DNA of 64,000 bases from NORP181 sp047623555 (GTDB lineage: Bacteria; Pseudomonadota; Alphaproteobacteria; Rhodobacterales; Rhodobacteraceae), in the NCBI GenBank assembly GCA_047623555.1, contig JBLHMP010000006.1, forward strand, positions 7,106 to 71,105. Direction: 5' to 3'. The notes beneath the pieces are model-generated. The model saw nothing but the letters and a program-made list of their open reading frames with translations, made no database searches and was not told the DNA's origin. Positions 34,000-42,191 of the stretch are shown here, one piece after another. The first letter of the stretch is position 1. Every line of letters begins with the position of its first letter. A program made the position numbers and the translations under genes.

Positions 34000-35280
34000 A
34001 TGCCACACGAAATAGCAGCCCAGCCCCCCGCCCAGACCCCCGCCCAGACCCTCGGCCAAATACGCGGATCAATGGTTGCGGATTGGTTGCTTCAGCAGGG
34101 GTTGGCAGGCCTATCCGAGCAGGAATTGCTGAAGGGGTATTGCCAGAAATTGTTGGATTGCGGCATTCCTTTGATGCGTCTTCATGTTGCCGAACGCGCC
34201 TTTCACCCACTTTACGGTGGTGTTGGGTTTGATTGGCTGCGCGACAGCGGTGTGTCACAAGAACATTACGAACGCACGACTTTACCTGCAGAGCGCTGGA
34301 CGAAAAGTCCGCTCTATTTCATGCTGGAAACGAGCAAATTCGAGTTTCGGCAAAAACTCGCTGATCTTGATAGCGACACCCCGTTTCCGATTTTTACCGA
34401 ACTAAAGCAGGCCGGTGGCACTGACTATCTGGCCATGGCCCTGTTGTTTGAAGCTTACGATTTAGAGGTCAAAATTGATCCCAAAGCGCCTCCCGATGGT
34501 GCATTGGTTTCGTGGTCCAGTGATGCCGAGGCCGGGTTTTCAGAGGCTGATATCGCAACGATCAAACATTCGGTGCCAGCTTTGGGGTTGGCGCTGAAAT
34601 CGGCCTCGAACTTGTTGCTGGCGCAGAATCTGTTGGCGGTCTATTTGGGCGCCGATGCGGGCAATCGGGTGTTGTCGGGCGAAATTCAACGCGGGTCGTT
34701 GCAACAGATAACAGCGGTCATCTGCTATTTTGACTTGACCGGGTTCACCAGCCTGACCGAAGAAACGCCGGGTACGGCATTGATTGCCATGTTAAACGAT
34801 TACTTTGGCGTGGTTGTTTCCCTAATCGAGGCAAATGGCGGCAATGTCCTAAAGTTCATGGGCGACGGGTTGCTGGCCATTTTCGGGCAGGATGATGTGC
34901 AGTTGGCGACGCAGTCAGCCCTGAAGTCGGCAACGCAAATCCGCAACCATCTGCGTAAGCGCAATATCAGGCGCAAAGCCGAAGAGTTGCCATTTACAGA
35001 CTTCACATTGGCGCTGCATCTGGGCGAAATTCTTTATGGAAATATCGGATCGGAAACCCGGCTTGATTTCACTGTGATTGGGCCTGCGGTCAACCTTACG
35101 GCGCGCATTGCGGGTATGCACAAATCTGTGGGTCGGCGCATCATTGTGTCAGACGCAATCGTTCAGGCGGCCAGGGTCAAAGATCATGATCTGGTTTCGT
35201 TGGGCCGCTTTATGCTGCGTGGTGTATCCAAGCCCATTGAGCTGTTTACAATTTATGAAGCTGAAAGCAGCCTAAATTAA
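34000..35280 (+). CDS. Class III adenylate cyclase
   Basis: 426 residues from ATG 34000, after GTGGAGG. Residues 1-25 are low-complexity with PAQTPAQT; a regulatory N-terminal domain of unknown type follows. The catalytic domain starts near residue 225: AVICYFDLTGFTSLTEETPG (first metal Asp), GGNVLKFMGDGLLAIFG (adenine-selecting Lys, second metal Asp) and LDFTVIGPAVNLTARIAGM (transition-state Asn and Arg). It is soluble, with no membrane segment. It makes cAMP; the input signal is not visible. Linked to the MarR gene, it may couple aromatic catabolism to cAMP. Ends four bases before convergent mipZ. Confidence 0.88.
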   Translation: MPHEIAAQPPAQTPAQTLGQIRGSMVADWLLQQGLAGLSEQELLKGYCQKLLDCGIPLMRLHVAERAFHPLYGGVGFDWLRDSGVSQEHYERTTLPAERWTKSPLYFMLETSKFEFRQKLADLDSDTPFPIFTELKQAGGTDYLAMALLFEAYDLEVKIDPKAPPDGALVSWSSDAEAGFSEADIATIKHSVPALGLALKSASNLLLAQNLLAVYLGADAGNRVLSGEIQRGSLQQITAVICYFDLTGFTSLTEETPGTALIAMLNDYFGVVVSLIEANGGNVLKFMGDGLLAIFGQDDVQLATQSALKSATQIRNHLRKRNIRRKAEELPFTDFTLALHLGEILYGNIGSETRLDFTVIGPAVNLTARIAGMHKSVGRRIIVSDAIVQAARVKDHDLVSLGRFMLRGVSKPIELFTIYEAESSLN

Positions 35281-35284
35281 GGTG

Positions 35285-36094
35285 TTAGAAATCAACCGTC
35301 ACCCCTGGCAAGTTCAAGGCTTTCATCATCTCGCGCAATTCCTGCCGGGCTGCGACGTTGGAGATATTCATCTGCTTTATGCCAATGTCTTTGAGGTCCA
35401 GCAACGTCAGGCCGCGTGGGAATAGTTCGCGAAAAATAACCCGTTCGCTAAAGCCCGGAGCAACGCGGAAGCCGATGCGTTTGGACAGCATCTTAATGGC
35501 CCGCTCCATCTTTTCCTTGTTCAGCATCCGCTGTGTCGCCACCCGGTTGCGCACAACGATCCAGTCGATGGGCTTTAATCCGGCCTGCGCCCGCAATTGC
35601 CGGGCGTTCCAGACCATTTCGGAATAAACTGACGGGCCCAAAATTTTCTCGCCTTCTGGGTCAATCCGGGCCAGCAGATCGAAATCAACGAAACTGTCGT
35701 TCAGCGGTGTGACCAACGTGTCAGACAGCGAATGCGCCACCTGACTAAGCCGGGTGTGCGATCCGGGGCAGTCGATCAGGATAAAGTCGTTGTCAGTTTC
35801 AAGCCGTGCAACGGCAGCAGACAGGCGATGATCATAGATGTTTTCGCCCGGTTTGAGTTGCGCCGGGTCGATCTCGGGCAGGTCGTGACAATGGACTTGT
35901 GGCAGATTGATGCCCGAGGATTCCATAAACGCCTGTCGGTTTTCGACATAGCGGCCTAGGGTGCGTTGGCGTAAATCCAGATCAAGCGCGCTGACTTTGT
36001 GGCCCATCCGCGCGAGCGCAGTCGCCATGTGCATTGACACAGTAGATTTGCCCGCACCGCCTTTTTCATTTCCGACGACGATAATATGCGCCAT
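35285..36094 (-). CDS. mipZ: Division-plane positioning ATPase MipZ
   Basis: 269-residue ParA/MinD-type ATPase of alphaproteobacteria, which forms a gradient from ParB at the poles and inhibits FtsZ polymerisation. Start 36094 gives MAHIIVVGNEKGGAGKSTVS with the deviant Walker A KGGAGKST; DNDFILIDCPGSHTRLSQVA is the Walker B region. The C-terminal half FRELFPRGLTLLDLKDIG is typical of MipZ, distinct from ParA or MinD. It stands alone, as usual for the family. A frame upstream to 36169 lacks a good start. Confidence 0.93.
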   Translation of the reverse strand: MAHIIVVGNEKGGAGKSTVSMHMATALARMGHKVSALDLDLRQRTLGRYVENRQAFMESSGINLPQVHCHDLPEIDPAQLKPGENIYDHRLSAAVARLETDNDFILIDCPGSHTRLSQVAHSLSDTLVTPLNDSFVDFDLLARIDPEGEKILGPSVYSEMVWNARQLRAQAGLKPIDWIVVRNRVATQRMLNKEKMERAIKMLSKRIGFRVAPGFSERVIFRELFPRGLTLLDLKDIGIKQMNISNVAARQELREMMKALNLPGVTVDF

Positions 36095-36200
36095 GCACTG
36101 TCCTTTGCCCGTAAAGCCGAGATTTGTTTTGTTGGCACTATATGTTGTGTGTCGCCTTATGAAAAGCACTGTGGCGCATTGAGTGTCCTCAGAAACGGTT

Positions 36201-36238
36201 CGAACCGGAATTTTTCAAAAATTCCGGTTCGTTTTTTC
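36201..36238 (+). terminator. Strong intrinsic terminator with no assigned upstream gene
   Basis: CGAACCGGAATTTTT and AAAAATTCCGGTTCG form a 15-base perfect inverted repeat followed by TTTTTTCTT on the plus strand. Both flanking genes (mipZ and the helicase) are on the minus strand, so it would end a plus-strand transcript arising in 36095-36200, opposite to mipZ. On the minus strand it lacks a T tract but may still help end the helicase message. Confidence 0.8.
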
Positions 36239-36259
36239 TTAAATTATAGGCGAAACGGT

Positions 36260-38230
36260 TTAGGTCTTGTTGCGCTTTGGCGCGGACGAGCCACCTTTGC
36301 CGCCCGAAGCCGCATCCCGGCGTGCCTTGTTCTTTTTGCTGTTGGCCTTGCCTACCGGTGTGGTGCTGTTGGAGCGGCCTGGTTTGCCTGATGGTTTGCC
36401 GTCAGGGGCACCGGCGCCTGGTTTCTTTTTGTAGGTCTCTACAACGCCCTCGGGACGGAAATGTTCCGGCTTGCGGTTTGATTTGGCGTAGGCTGGTTTT
36501 GCCCCGGCTGGTTTGCCTGCTGGCTTTGGCTTTTTGTGACGTGGCTCCGGCGCATCATTCCATTCGACGGGGGCGGCTGAATGTTTAGGTCTAGTGCGCT
36601 CAGGCCGGTCAGATTGGCCCTTTTCGACATACTTTGGCCGTGGTGAATTGGCCAGCTCAGGTGGTGAATCCAGCTGCTTGAGGACCGCGCCTGGTTCCAG
36701 TTCTGCGTTGCCACCCAGCGCCTTAAGGAACCCGGCCACCGCAGCCTTGCGGATTTCGACAAAGGATTCAGTGTCCCGGATGCGGATTGCACCAATGTCG
36801 TCGCGGGTCACATCGCCCGCTTTGCACAGCATGGGCAGGTACCGGCGCGGTTCGGCGCCTTTGGCACGCCCGCCGGTGATCGAGAACCAGATGCTGGGGC
36901 CAAATGCGACCCGTGGCGCTGCATTGGTGTCTGGGCCAACTGCGCTAAGCTCTTCTGGGGCTGTGTGGCTTGATCGGTACATCCGCAGAAACGCGGTGGC
37001 GATCTGCTCGGGATTGAACGTTTCAAGCAGTTTGGACACGGTGCCGGTTTCACGGTCTGTCGTGGCTTCGGCCCAGGATGAATCTTCGATCATCCGCGCC
37101 TCGTCGCGTTCCATCACGGCCTCGGATGACGGCGCGTCGCCAGAGGTTGCCACAACTTTAGCAGATTGCAAAATGCGCTGGGCTTTGCGGCGTGCTGCTG
37201 GCGGCACGATCAAAACGCTGACGCCTTTGCGACCGGCGCGGCCTGTGCGGCCAGAACGGTGCAATAATGCCTCGTGGTTTGTGGGCAGTTCGGCGTGGAT
37301 CACCAGATCAAGGTTGGGCAAATCCAGCCCGCGCGCCGCAACATCGGTCGCCACACAAACACGCGCACGTCCGTCGCGCATGGCTTGCAAGGCGTGTGTC
37401 CGTTCGTTTTGCGACAGCTCGCCGGACAGTGGTACAACCGAAAACCCACGATTGGACAGGCGGGTCGTTAGCCGGTTCACCATCGCGCGGGTGTTGGCAA
37501 AAACCAAGGCATTGGGCGCCTCAAAATAGCGCAATACGTTGATGATGGCGTTTTCGGCGTCGCGTGGGGCGACGTTCATCAGTTTGTATTCAATGTCGGA
37601 ATGCTGCGAAGTCTCGGCAACTGTGGTCACCCGAACCGAGTCTTTTTGATAGCTTTTGGCCAGATTGGCGATGCCACGTGGCACTGTGGCGGAAAACATC
37701 AGCGTGCGGCGAGTGTCTGGCGATTGGGCCAGAATAAATTCAAGATCCTCGCGGAAACCAAGATCAAGCATCTCGTCTGCTTCATCCAGAACCACGCCTT
37801 TCACTTCGCTTAGGTCAATCGATTTGCGCGTGATGTGATCGCGCAGGCGTCCCGGAGTTGCCACAACGATGTGGGCACCGCGTGACAGGGAACGGCGTTC
37901 ATCGCGCATGTCCATACCGCCGACACAGGATGCCACAACGGCCCCGGTCTTGGCATACAGCCAGGTCAATTCGCGTTTCACCTGCATCGCCAGTTCGCGG
38001 GTTGGTGCGATGATCAACGCCAATGGGGCGTTTGCGGAACTGAATGACTCAGCCTCGCCCAACAATGTCGGGGCAAGGGCCAGACCAAAACCAACGGTCT
38101 TGCCTGATCCGGTCTGGGCCGAGACCAACAGATCTGATCCATTCAGTTCGGGGTTTGATACCGCTTCCTGAACCGGTGTCAGTTTGTCGTAACCACGCTG
38201 CGCGAGGGTATCTGCAAGAGCTTGTTTCAT
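36260..38230 (-). CDS. DEAD-box RNA helicase with DbpA-type RNA-binding domain
   Basis: 656-residue ATP-dependent RNA helicase of the DeaD/CsdA group. Motifs in order: SAQTGSGKT (motif I), APTRELA, TPGRLRDH, VLDEADEM (II), MFSATVP (III), ALVFANTRAMV, VATDVAARGLD and HRSGRTGRAGR (VI). A DbpA/RRM-like domain follows at about 440-520 (FSITGGRAKGAEPRRYLPML), then a basic disordered tail rich in Lys, Pro and Gly to the end, used for RNA contact. DeaD-like helicases assist ribosome assembly or mRNA decay in the cold. Stands alone on the minus strand downstream of rpmE. Confidence 0.9.
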   Translation of the reverse strand: MKQALADTLAQRGYDKLTPVQEAVSNPELNGSDLLVSAQTGSGKTVGFGLALAPTLLGEAESFSSANAPLALIIAPTRELAMQVKRELTWLYAKTGAVVASCVGGMDMRDERRSLSRGAHIVVATPGRLRDHITRKSIDLSEVKGVVLDEADEMLDLGFREDLEFILAQSPDTRRTLMFSATVPRGIANLAKSYQKDSVRVTTVAETSQHSDIEYKLMNVAPRDAENAIINVLRYFEAPNALVFANTRAMVNRLTTRLSNRGFSVVPLSGELSQNERTHALQAMRDGRARVCVATDVAARGLDLPNLDLVIHAELPTNHEALLHRSGRTGRAGRKGVSVLIVPPAARRKAQRILQSAKVVATSGDAPSSEAVMERDEARMIEDSSWAEATTDRETGTVSKLLETFNPEQIATAFLRMYRSSHTAPEELSAVGPDTNAAPRVAFGPSIWFSITGGRAKGAEPRRYLPMLCKAGDVTRDDIGAIRIRDTESFVEIRKAAVAGFLKALGGNAELEPGAVLKQLDSPPELANSPRPKYVEKGQSDRPERTRPKHSAAPVEWNDAPEPRHKKPKPAGKPAGAKPAYAKSNRKPEHFRPEGVVETYKKKPGAGAPDGKPSGKPGRSNSTTPVGKANSKKNKARRDAASGGKGGSSAPKRNKT

Positions 38231-38353
38231 GTTTGGCTTTTCTGATTTGGGGCGGTCACACGTATATCACAGGGTGGTATCACAAGACGGCCAAGCAAAA
38301 AAGGCTGCCACGGCATGGGCAGCCTTTGATCATCGTTTCGTGGATGGTTTGGA

Positions 38354-38575
38354 TTAAAAACCCAGACCTTCGTACTTTTTCTTGAACTTGGAAACACGTC
38401 CGCCAGTGTCCAGCAGGCGTGTGCCGCCGCCGGTCCAGGCCGGGTGTACCGATGGGTCGATATCCAGCGTCATGACGTCGCCTTCTTTGCCCCAAGTGGT
38501 TTTCATCTGAATAACGTTGCCGTCGAGCATTTTTACGTCGATCGTGTGATATTCGGGATGCAGGTCTTTTCTCAT
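38354..38575 (-). CDS. rpmE: 50S ribosomal protein bL31
   Basis: 73-residue ribosomal protein. MRKDLHPEYHTIDVKMLDGN and VHPAWTGGGTRLLDTGGRVS are typical; the sequence lacks the CxxC zinc pairs, so it is of the zinc-independent alphaproteobacterial form. It ends FKKKYEGLGF. It follows rplS by 11 nt and is the last gene of the rpsP-trmD-rplS block. Confidence 0.95.
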   Translation of the reverse strand: MRKDLHPEYHTIDVKMLDGNVIQMKTTWGKEGDVMTLDIDPSVHPAWTGGGTRLLDTGGRVSKFKKKYEGLGF

Positions 38576-38586
38576 CTGTCCGCTCC

Positions 38587-38958
38587 TTACTTCTTAGGTT
38601 TGTAATGTGTATCTTCGACGATACGTGCGGATTTACCGCGACGGGTGCGAAGATAATACAGCTTGGCGCGACGAACGCGACCACGGCGGATGACAGTGAT
38701 GCTGTCGACGTTGGCGGAGTGCAGCGGGAACACACGTTCCACACCTTCGCCGAACGAAATTTTGCGAACTGTGAATGCACCGGCGATACCGGAGCCGCCT
38801 TTGCGGGCAATACAAACGCCTTCATAGTTCTGCACCCGGCTGCGGGTGCCTTCGGTTACTTTAAAACCAACACGAATGGTGTCTCCGGCCTTAAAGTCGG
38901 GGATGTCTTTCCCCAGGGCGGCAATTTGTTCCGCCTCTAGCTGTGCGATCAGGTTCAT
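38587..38958 (-). CDS. rplS: 50S ribosomal protein bL19
   Basis: 123 residues from ATG 38958 (MNLIAQLEAEQIAALGK). FKAGDTIRVGFKVTEGTRSR and GSGIAGAFTVRKISFGEGVE are family hallmarks, with the basic RRGRVRRAKLYYLRTRRGK near the end. bL19 lies at the 30S-50S interface. The start has AGGAG upstream and a short hairpin just 5' of it. A longer in-frame start at 39012 is rejected because of the ribosome site. Order trmD-rplS-rpmE is standard, here with a decayed YHYH gene inserted. Confidence 0.95.
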   Translation of the reverse strand: MNLIAQLEAEQIAALGKDIPDFKAGDTIRVGFKVTEGTRSRVQNYEGVCIARKGGSGIAGAFTVRKISFGEGVERVFPLHSANVDSITVIRRGRVRRAKLYYLRTRRGKSARIVEDTHYKPKK

Positions 38959-38978
38959 CGCTATACTCCTAAATGGCT

Positions 38979-38993
38979 CGTGGTTGTTCCACG
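38979..38993 (-). promoter_or_regulatory. Short hairpin in the rplS leader
   Basis: CGTGG-N5-CCACG (CGTGGAACAACCACG on the minus strand) lies directly upstream of the rplS ribosome-binding site. Leader structures before rplS are known in other phyla; whether this one binds L19 is unknown. Confidence 0.3.
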
Positions 38994-39195
38994 AAGAATT
39001 TGTGCGATCCAAGAGCTTTGGTCTTCATCGGGTTCACCGCAGTGCCCGCCAGAGATCAGATCGTCTGTTCCTTAGTGCTGGTCGCATGTAAGGTGCTGTC
39101 AGGCCGAAGAAGACTAGGGACACCGCAATAACAATAGACCGAAGGCCCGGAGCCGCGTTTGGGCGATTCCGAACTTGCGCTCGTATAGGGGGGAA

Positions 39196-39908
39196 TCAGG
39201 GATGGGGCAAGGGGGCAGTTGAAGACATATTGGCAACGCTAACTGGTTTGGTGAAGCGTCGAAAATTTACAAGAATCCCAGCCCAATTCTTATCACCGGA
39301 TTTGGTAATTTTCGTCCCATACAAACACCGGGGATAAAACGGGTAGGCGTCGGTGACGAAATAGACGTATTCACCACCTAACATCGCGCCGTTGCAGTCG
39401 TTCAGATTGCCCAGACCGCGCACATATTCCCAATCTTGGACATACTGTCCGTCATAGGCACCGCCGGGGTCTTTGGGTCCGCTGGGTCGCATGCCAGATT
39501 TCAGCATTTAGCTGGAACGGGTCTTGTCGCCGACGTAATGGATGGCAAAACCATCCGCGTTTATCAACATGGGCGTTGTTGTTATCGATGCCTAGGTTTT
39601 TACCGGCAAACATCGCCTCAACGCGCCACTTTGAAACGGGTCGTTGTGAGTGCCCTTTGCGGGCCTAGGGTCGTAATAGCCGGCGGTTCCGGGGCGGATC
39701 AGCACGCCGTTCAACGCAATGCCGGTGGTGCGCGCCGGGGTCGGGGTGCTGCCCTTTTGCGGCGCCAGCGGGATGCAGGCTTTGGTGTTCTGCGCCCGAA
39801 TGCGGTTGGGGTTGTGGGCGTTCGGAAAGTTGCCGGTCGCGTGATCCGGAATACCGTTGATGCGACGAGGGCAATGCCGGCTGCCGGTATGGCTACTTTC
39901 AGTATCAT
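39196..39908 (-). pseudogene. YHYH-domain exported protein, multiply disrupted
   Basis: Remnant of a secreted YHYH-domain protein. Pieces in order on the minus strand: signal peptide MILKVAIPAAGIALVAS (from 39908); a different frame with INGIPDHATGNFPNAHNPNR and GIALNGVLIRPGTAGYY; a third frame with KWRVEAMFAGKNLGIDNNNA; then NADGFAIHYVGDKTRSS, a TAA in place of an expected Tyr, and LKSGMRPSGPKDPGGAYDGQ to CLYGTKITKSG. At least three frameshifts or deletions plus one stop codon. It lies between trmD and rplS, an unusual site, so it is probably an old insertion. Confidence 0.8.
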
Positions 39909-40001
39909 ACGAAGGCCCTGTCGGTTTCGATTATGAAAGTAGTACGTGTGTGGTCGTCTTTTCCTTCGCTATGCGTTTTGTGCTGCTGCGCAGGCCGCGC
40001 T

Positions 40002-40811
40002 TTAATCGTTGGCTTTGTCGCCAAGGTGGCGCGCCCACAAATCAGGACGCCGCTGTTTGGTTATTGCCTCTGACTGGTCCTGACGCCATTGGGCGACCTT
40101 CCCGTGGTGGCCAGACATCAAAACATCGGGGATGGTGCGCCCGTTCCATTCTGCTGGCCGGGTGTATTGTGGATGCTCGAGCAGGCCGGACGAGAAACTT
40201 TCCTCGACCGTGGATTCGTGATTGCCGAGCACATTCGGGATCAATCGTACGGTCGCATCAATCAGCGCCTGTGCTGCGATCTCGCCACCGGTCATGACGA
40301 AATCACCCAATGACACCTCTTGGATGTTGTAATGGTCCAACACGCGTTCATCGACGCCCTCAAACCGCCCGCAAAGCAACGTAACGCCGGGCCCAGCGGC
40401 AAGCGATTGCATTAGCGCCTGCGTCATCGGTTTGCCGCGCGGGCTTAGGTAAATCATCGGGCTGGTCGGAGCCATGGCCTGCGCCGCCTCGATCGCCTCG
40501 CCCAGAACGTCTGGGCGCAGGACCATACCGGCGCCACCACCCGCCGGTGTATCGTCGACATTGCGGTGTTTGCCGCGGCCAAAGCGGCGCAGGTCGATAG
40601 CGTTGAACTGCCACAGGCCCTCTTGCAATGCTTTGCCGGTCAGGCTCTCGCCCAAAACGCCGGGAAATGCGGTGGGGAACAGGGTGATTACGGTGGCTTT
40701 CCACACGCCAATCAGGTCGGGTGTTGGCGTGATCAGTTCACGTGGGGTCAGCGATGTACTGATGGTTTTGCGGCCAAATGAACGGTTTGGGCGTTGGGGT
40801 GTATCAGTCAC
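40002..40811 (-). CDS. trmD: tRNA (guanine-N1)-methyltransferase TrmD
   Basis: 269-residue SPOUT enzyme that methylates G37 of tRNAs. The core starts near residue 37 with GVWKATVITLFPTAFPGVLG and contains DDTPAGGGAGMVLRPDVL (SAM-site loop), IYLSPRGKPMTQAL, CGRFEGVDERV and SLGDFVMTGGEIAAQALIDA with the trefoil knot. An N-terminal extension of about 36 residues (MTDTPQRPNRSFGRKT) precedes it, common in Rhodobacterales. The start overlaps the upstream membrane-protein stop by four bases. Confidence 0.95.
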   Translation of the reverse strand: MTDTPQRPNRSFGRKTISTSLTPRELITPTPDLIGVWKATVITLFPTAFPGVLGESLTGKALQEGLWQFNAIDLRRFGRGKHRNVDDTPAGGGAGMVLRPDVLGEAIEAAQAMAPTSPMIYLSPRGKPMTQALMQSLAAGPGVTLLCGRFEGVDERVLDHYNIQEVSLGDFVMTGGEIAAQALIDATVRLIPNVLGNHESTVEESFSSGLLEHPQYTRPAEWNGRTIPDVLMSGHHGKVAQWRQDQSEAITKQRRPDLWARHLGDKAND

Positions 40812-41536
40812 CTGTGGTCTCCTGTGGGTGTTTCGGTCGGGGCTGTTTCGCGGTTTTGCACGCGTGTAATCAGCGGGCTTAGGGTCGGAAACTGTTTGGC
40901 CTTAGTTATCAGGGTTTGCGAGGACGGCAATGCGTCGGCCGGGGCGTTTTGGTTCAAAAGCGTTTCGATCAGCGCTGTCAGTTCGGCCAGAACAACCGGA
41001 TCGCCGCTCTCTAATATTTGCTCTAGTGCGAGGCCCAGATGCGCTTGTGGGGTCGGATCATCGCGCAGGCCTTTGGTGATCTTGGCAAGCAGGCCAGCAT
41101 ATCGATGTGGATCGACGTCAAAGGGCGCGCCGGTTTCCAGCGTGTTAACGGTGCGTTCGATCAGCTCTAGCATGGCCGCGTCATCCTGAGCATAGCGATA
41201 CCGCAAAGCGCCAATTGCGGCGCTGCACCCGGTCAGGGCCAGCGGAAACCAGATCGGCAATGGCAGCGTACCGGTTACCATCGCCAGCCCCATTCCAACC
41301 CCGTAGGTCATCAAAACGACGCCAATCTGCGCAAGCGCCAGCAACACCAGCACGATGATCTGAGCGGGCAACCCCTGTGTTTCATCGCGACCAAAGCGCA
41401 ACTGGATCAGGAAAAAAACGGCGGCGAATATGGCCAAAGTCACAGGCGGGGCCGCCGACCAGCCGGCCGCCAGCGGGCCGGCATATAAAGGCGCAAACAT
41501 CAGGGCCAAACCGGACCTGCTGTTGCGTTCAAACAT
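40808..41536 (-). CDS. Membrane protein of unknown function between rimM and trmD
   Basis: 242 residues, not assigned to a family. Hydrophobic segments at about 8-28, 30-48, 58-86 and 92-112 (LALMFAPLYAGPLAAGW, VTLAIFAAVFFLIQL, IIVLVLLALAQIGVVLMTYG, PIWFPLALTGCSAAIGAL), then a soluble C-terminal half with DAAMLELIERTVNTLETG and EQILESGDPVVLAELTALIE, probably helical. Overlaps trmD by four bases and rimM by one, so it is translated with them. Membership of the operon suggests a role in growth or translation-linked regulation, but no function can be named. Confidence 0.8.
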   Translation of the reverse strand: MFERNSRSGLALMFAPLYAGPLAAGWSAAPPVTLAIFAAVFFLIQLRFGRDETQGLPAQIIVLVLLALAQIGVVLMTYGVGMGLAMVTGTLPLPIWFPLALTGCSAAIGALRYRYAQDDAAMLELIERTVNTLETGAPFDVDPHRYAGLLAKITKGLRDDPTPQAHLGLALEQILESGDPVVLAELTALIETLLNQNAPADALPSSQTLITKAKQFPTLSPLITRVQNRETAPTETPTGDHR

Positions 41537-42042
41537 CAGAACAGACCGTCAGGCGGATCTGCAATAATGCGCCCTGAGGCGAGGTCAACTGTTGGGACAA
41601 CCGCGAGGGTGAAGGGCAGCAGAACAGTGTCTTTCAATGCGGGGTGGTGGATTTCCAACAGATCCGCCGCGCCGTGGTTTTGCACCGATTTGACGTGGCC
41701 AAGCAGCTTGCCGCCGGTGTCCAGCACCTCAAGCCCGGTGAGATCGGTGTGGTAATATTCATCATCTGGTAACGATGGAAACTGATCACGCCGCGCAAAC
41801 AGGCGTACACCGTGCATGGCATCGGCCTGTTCTTTGGTGGTGACCCCTGCCAGTCGGGCCGTGAACCCGCTCTTGACCGAACCGATAAGGCTGATCGCAT
41901 AGCTGTGCGTGCCATCCTCAGACAGCAATGGCGAATAGGTTTCGATATCTTCGGGAGTGGCGCAATAGCTTTTCAACCGCACTTCGCCGCGCACCCCAAA
42001 GGCACCAAAAATGGTACCGACGCAAATCATATCATCGGACAT
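41536..42042 (-). CDS. rimM: 16S rRNA processing protein RimM
   Basis: 168 residues from ATG 42042: MSDDMICVGTIFGAFGVRGE and VRLKSYCATPEDIETY form the N-terminal RimM beta barrel, and LTGLEVLDTGGKLLGHVKSV with LLPFTLAVVPTVDLASGRI the PRC-type C-terminal domain. RimM helps 30S head maturation through uS19. The start codon overlaps the stop of a tiny ORF (TGATG). Its stop likewise overlaps the start of the membrane-protein gene. Confidence 0.94.
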   Translation of the reverse strand: MSDDMICVGTIFGAFGVRGEVRLKSYCATPEDIETYSPLLSEDGTHSYAISLIGSVKSGFTARLAGVTTKEQADAMHGVRLFARRDQFPSLPDDEYYHTDLTGLEVLDTGGKLLGHVKSVQNHGAADLLEIHHPALKDTVLLPFTLAVVPTVDLASGRIIADPPDGLF

Positions 42043-42185
42043 CAAGAGCCTCCGTGGCAAACGCCATCATCAATTTGACCACCGCGATCCAAACACTTGT
42101 CGCTGTGTATGCTGCGCTCATAAAGAATGCCCGCCAAAAAGGCGATAAGGATTATGGCGATGGTTCGGACCGGGCGCAGTATCAG
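42042..42185 (-). CDS. Tiny membrane ORF between bluB and rimM, no standard start codon
   Basis: A 47-residue frame whose TGA overlaps the rimM ATG as TGATG. It reads LRPVRTIAIILIAFLAGILY, ERSIHSDKCLDRGGQIDDGV and CHGGS: one membrane helix followed by a short Cys-containing tail of a form (KCLDxGG...DGxC) that I recall from small roseobacter proteins. It follows the bluB stop in the same frame, and the only early start candidates are non-standard (CTG 42185, ATC 42191). Reinitiation after the bluB stop is possible. Coordinates assume CTG 42185. Confidence 0.45.
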   Translation of the reverse strand: MILRPVRTIAIILIAFLAGILYERSIHSDKCLDRGGQIDDGVCHGGS

Positions 42186-42191
42186 GGCGAT

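Noticed and set aside
34018..34062. CCCGCCCAGAC repeats at the adenylate cyclase N-terminus as a functional DNA repeat
   Set aside because: Only two units, in frame, coding PAQT; explained as a short low-complexity peptide.
36195..36231. tRNA-like GGTTCGAACC
   Set aside because: The TTCGAA stretch belongs to the perfect terminator stem; no acceptor or anticodon arms are present.
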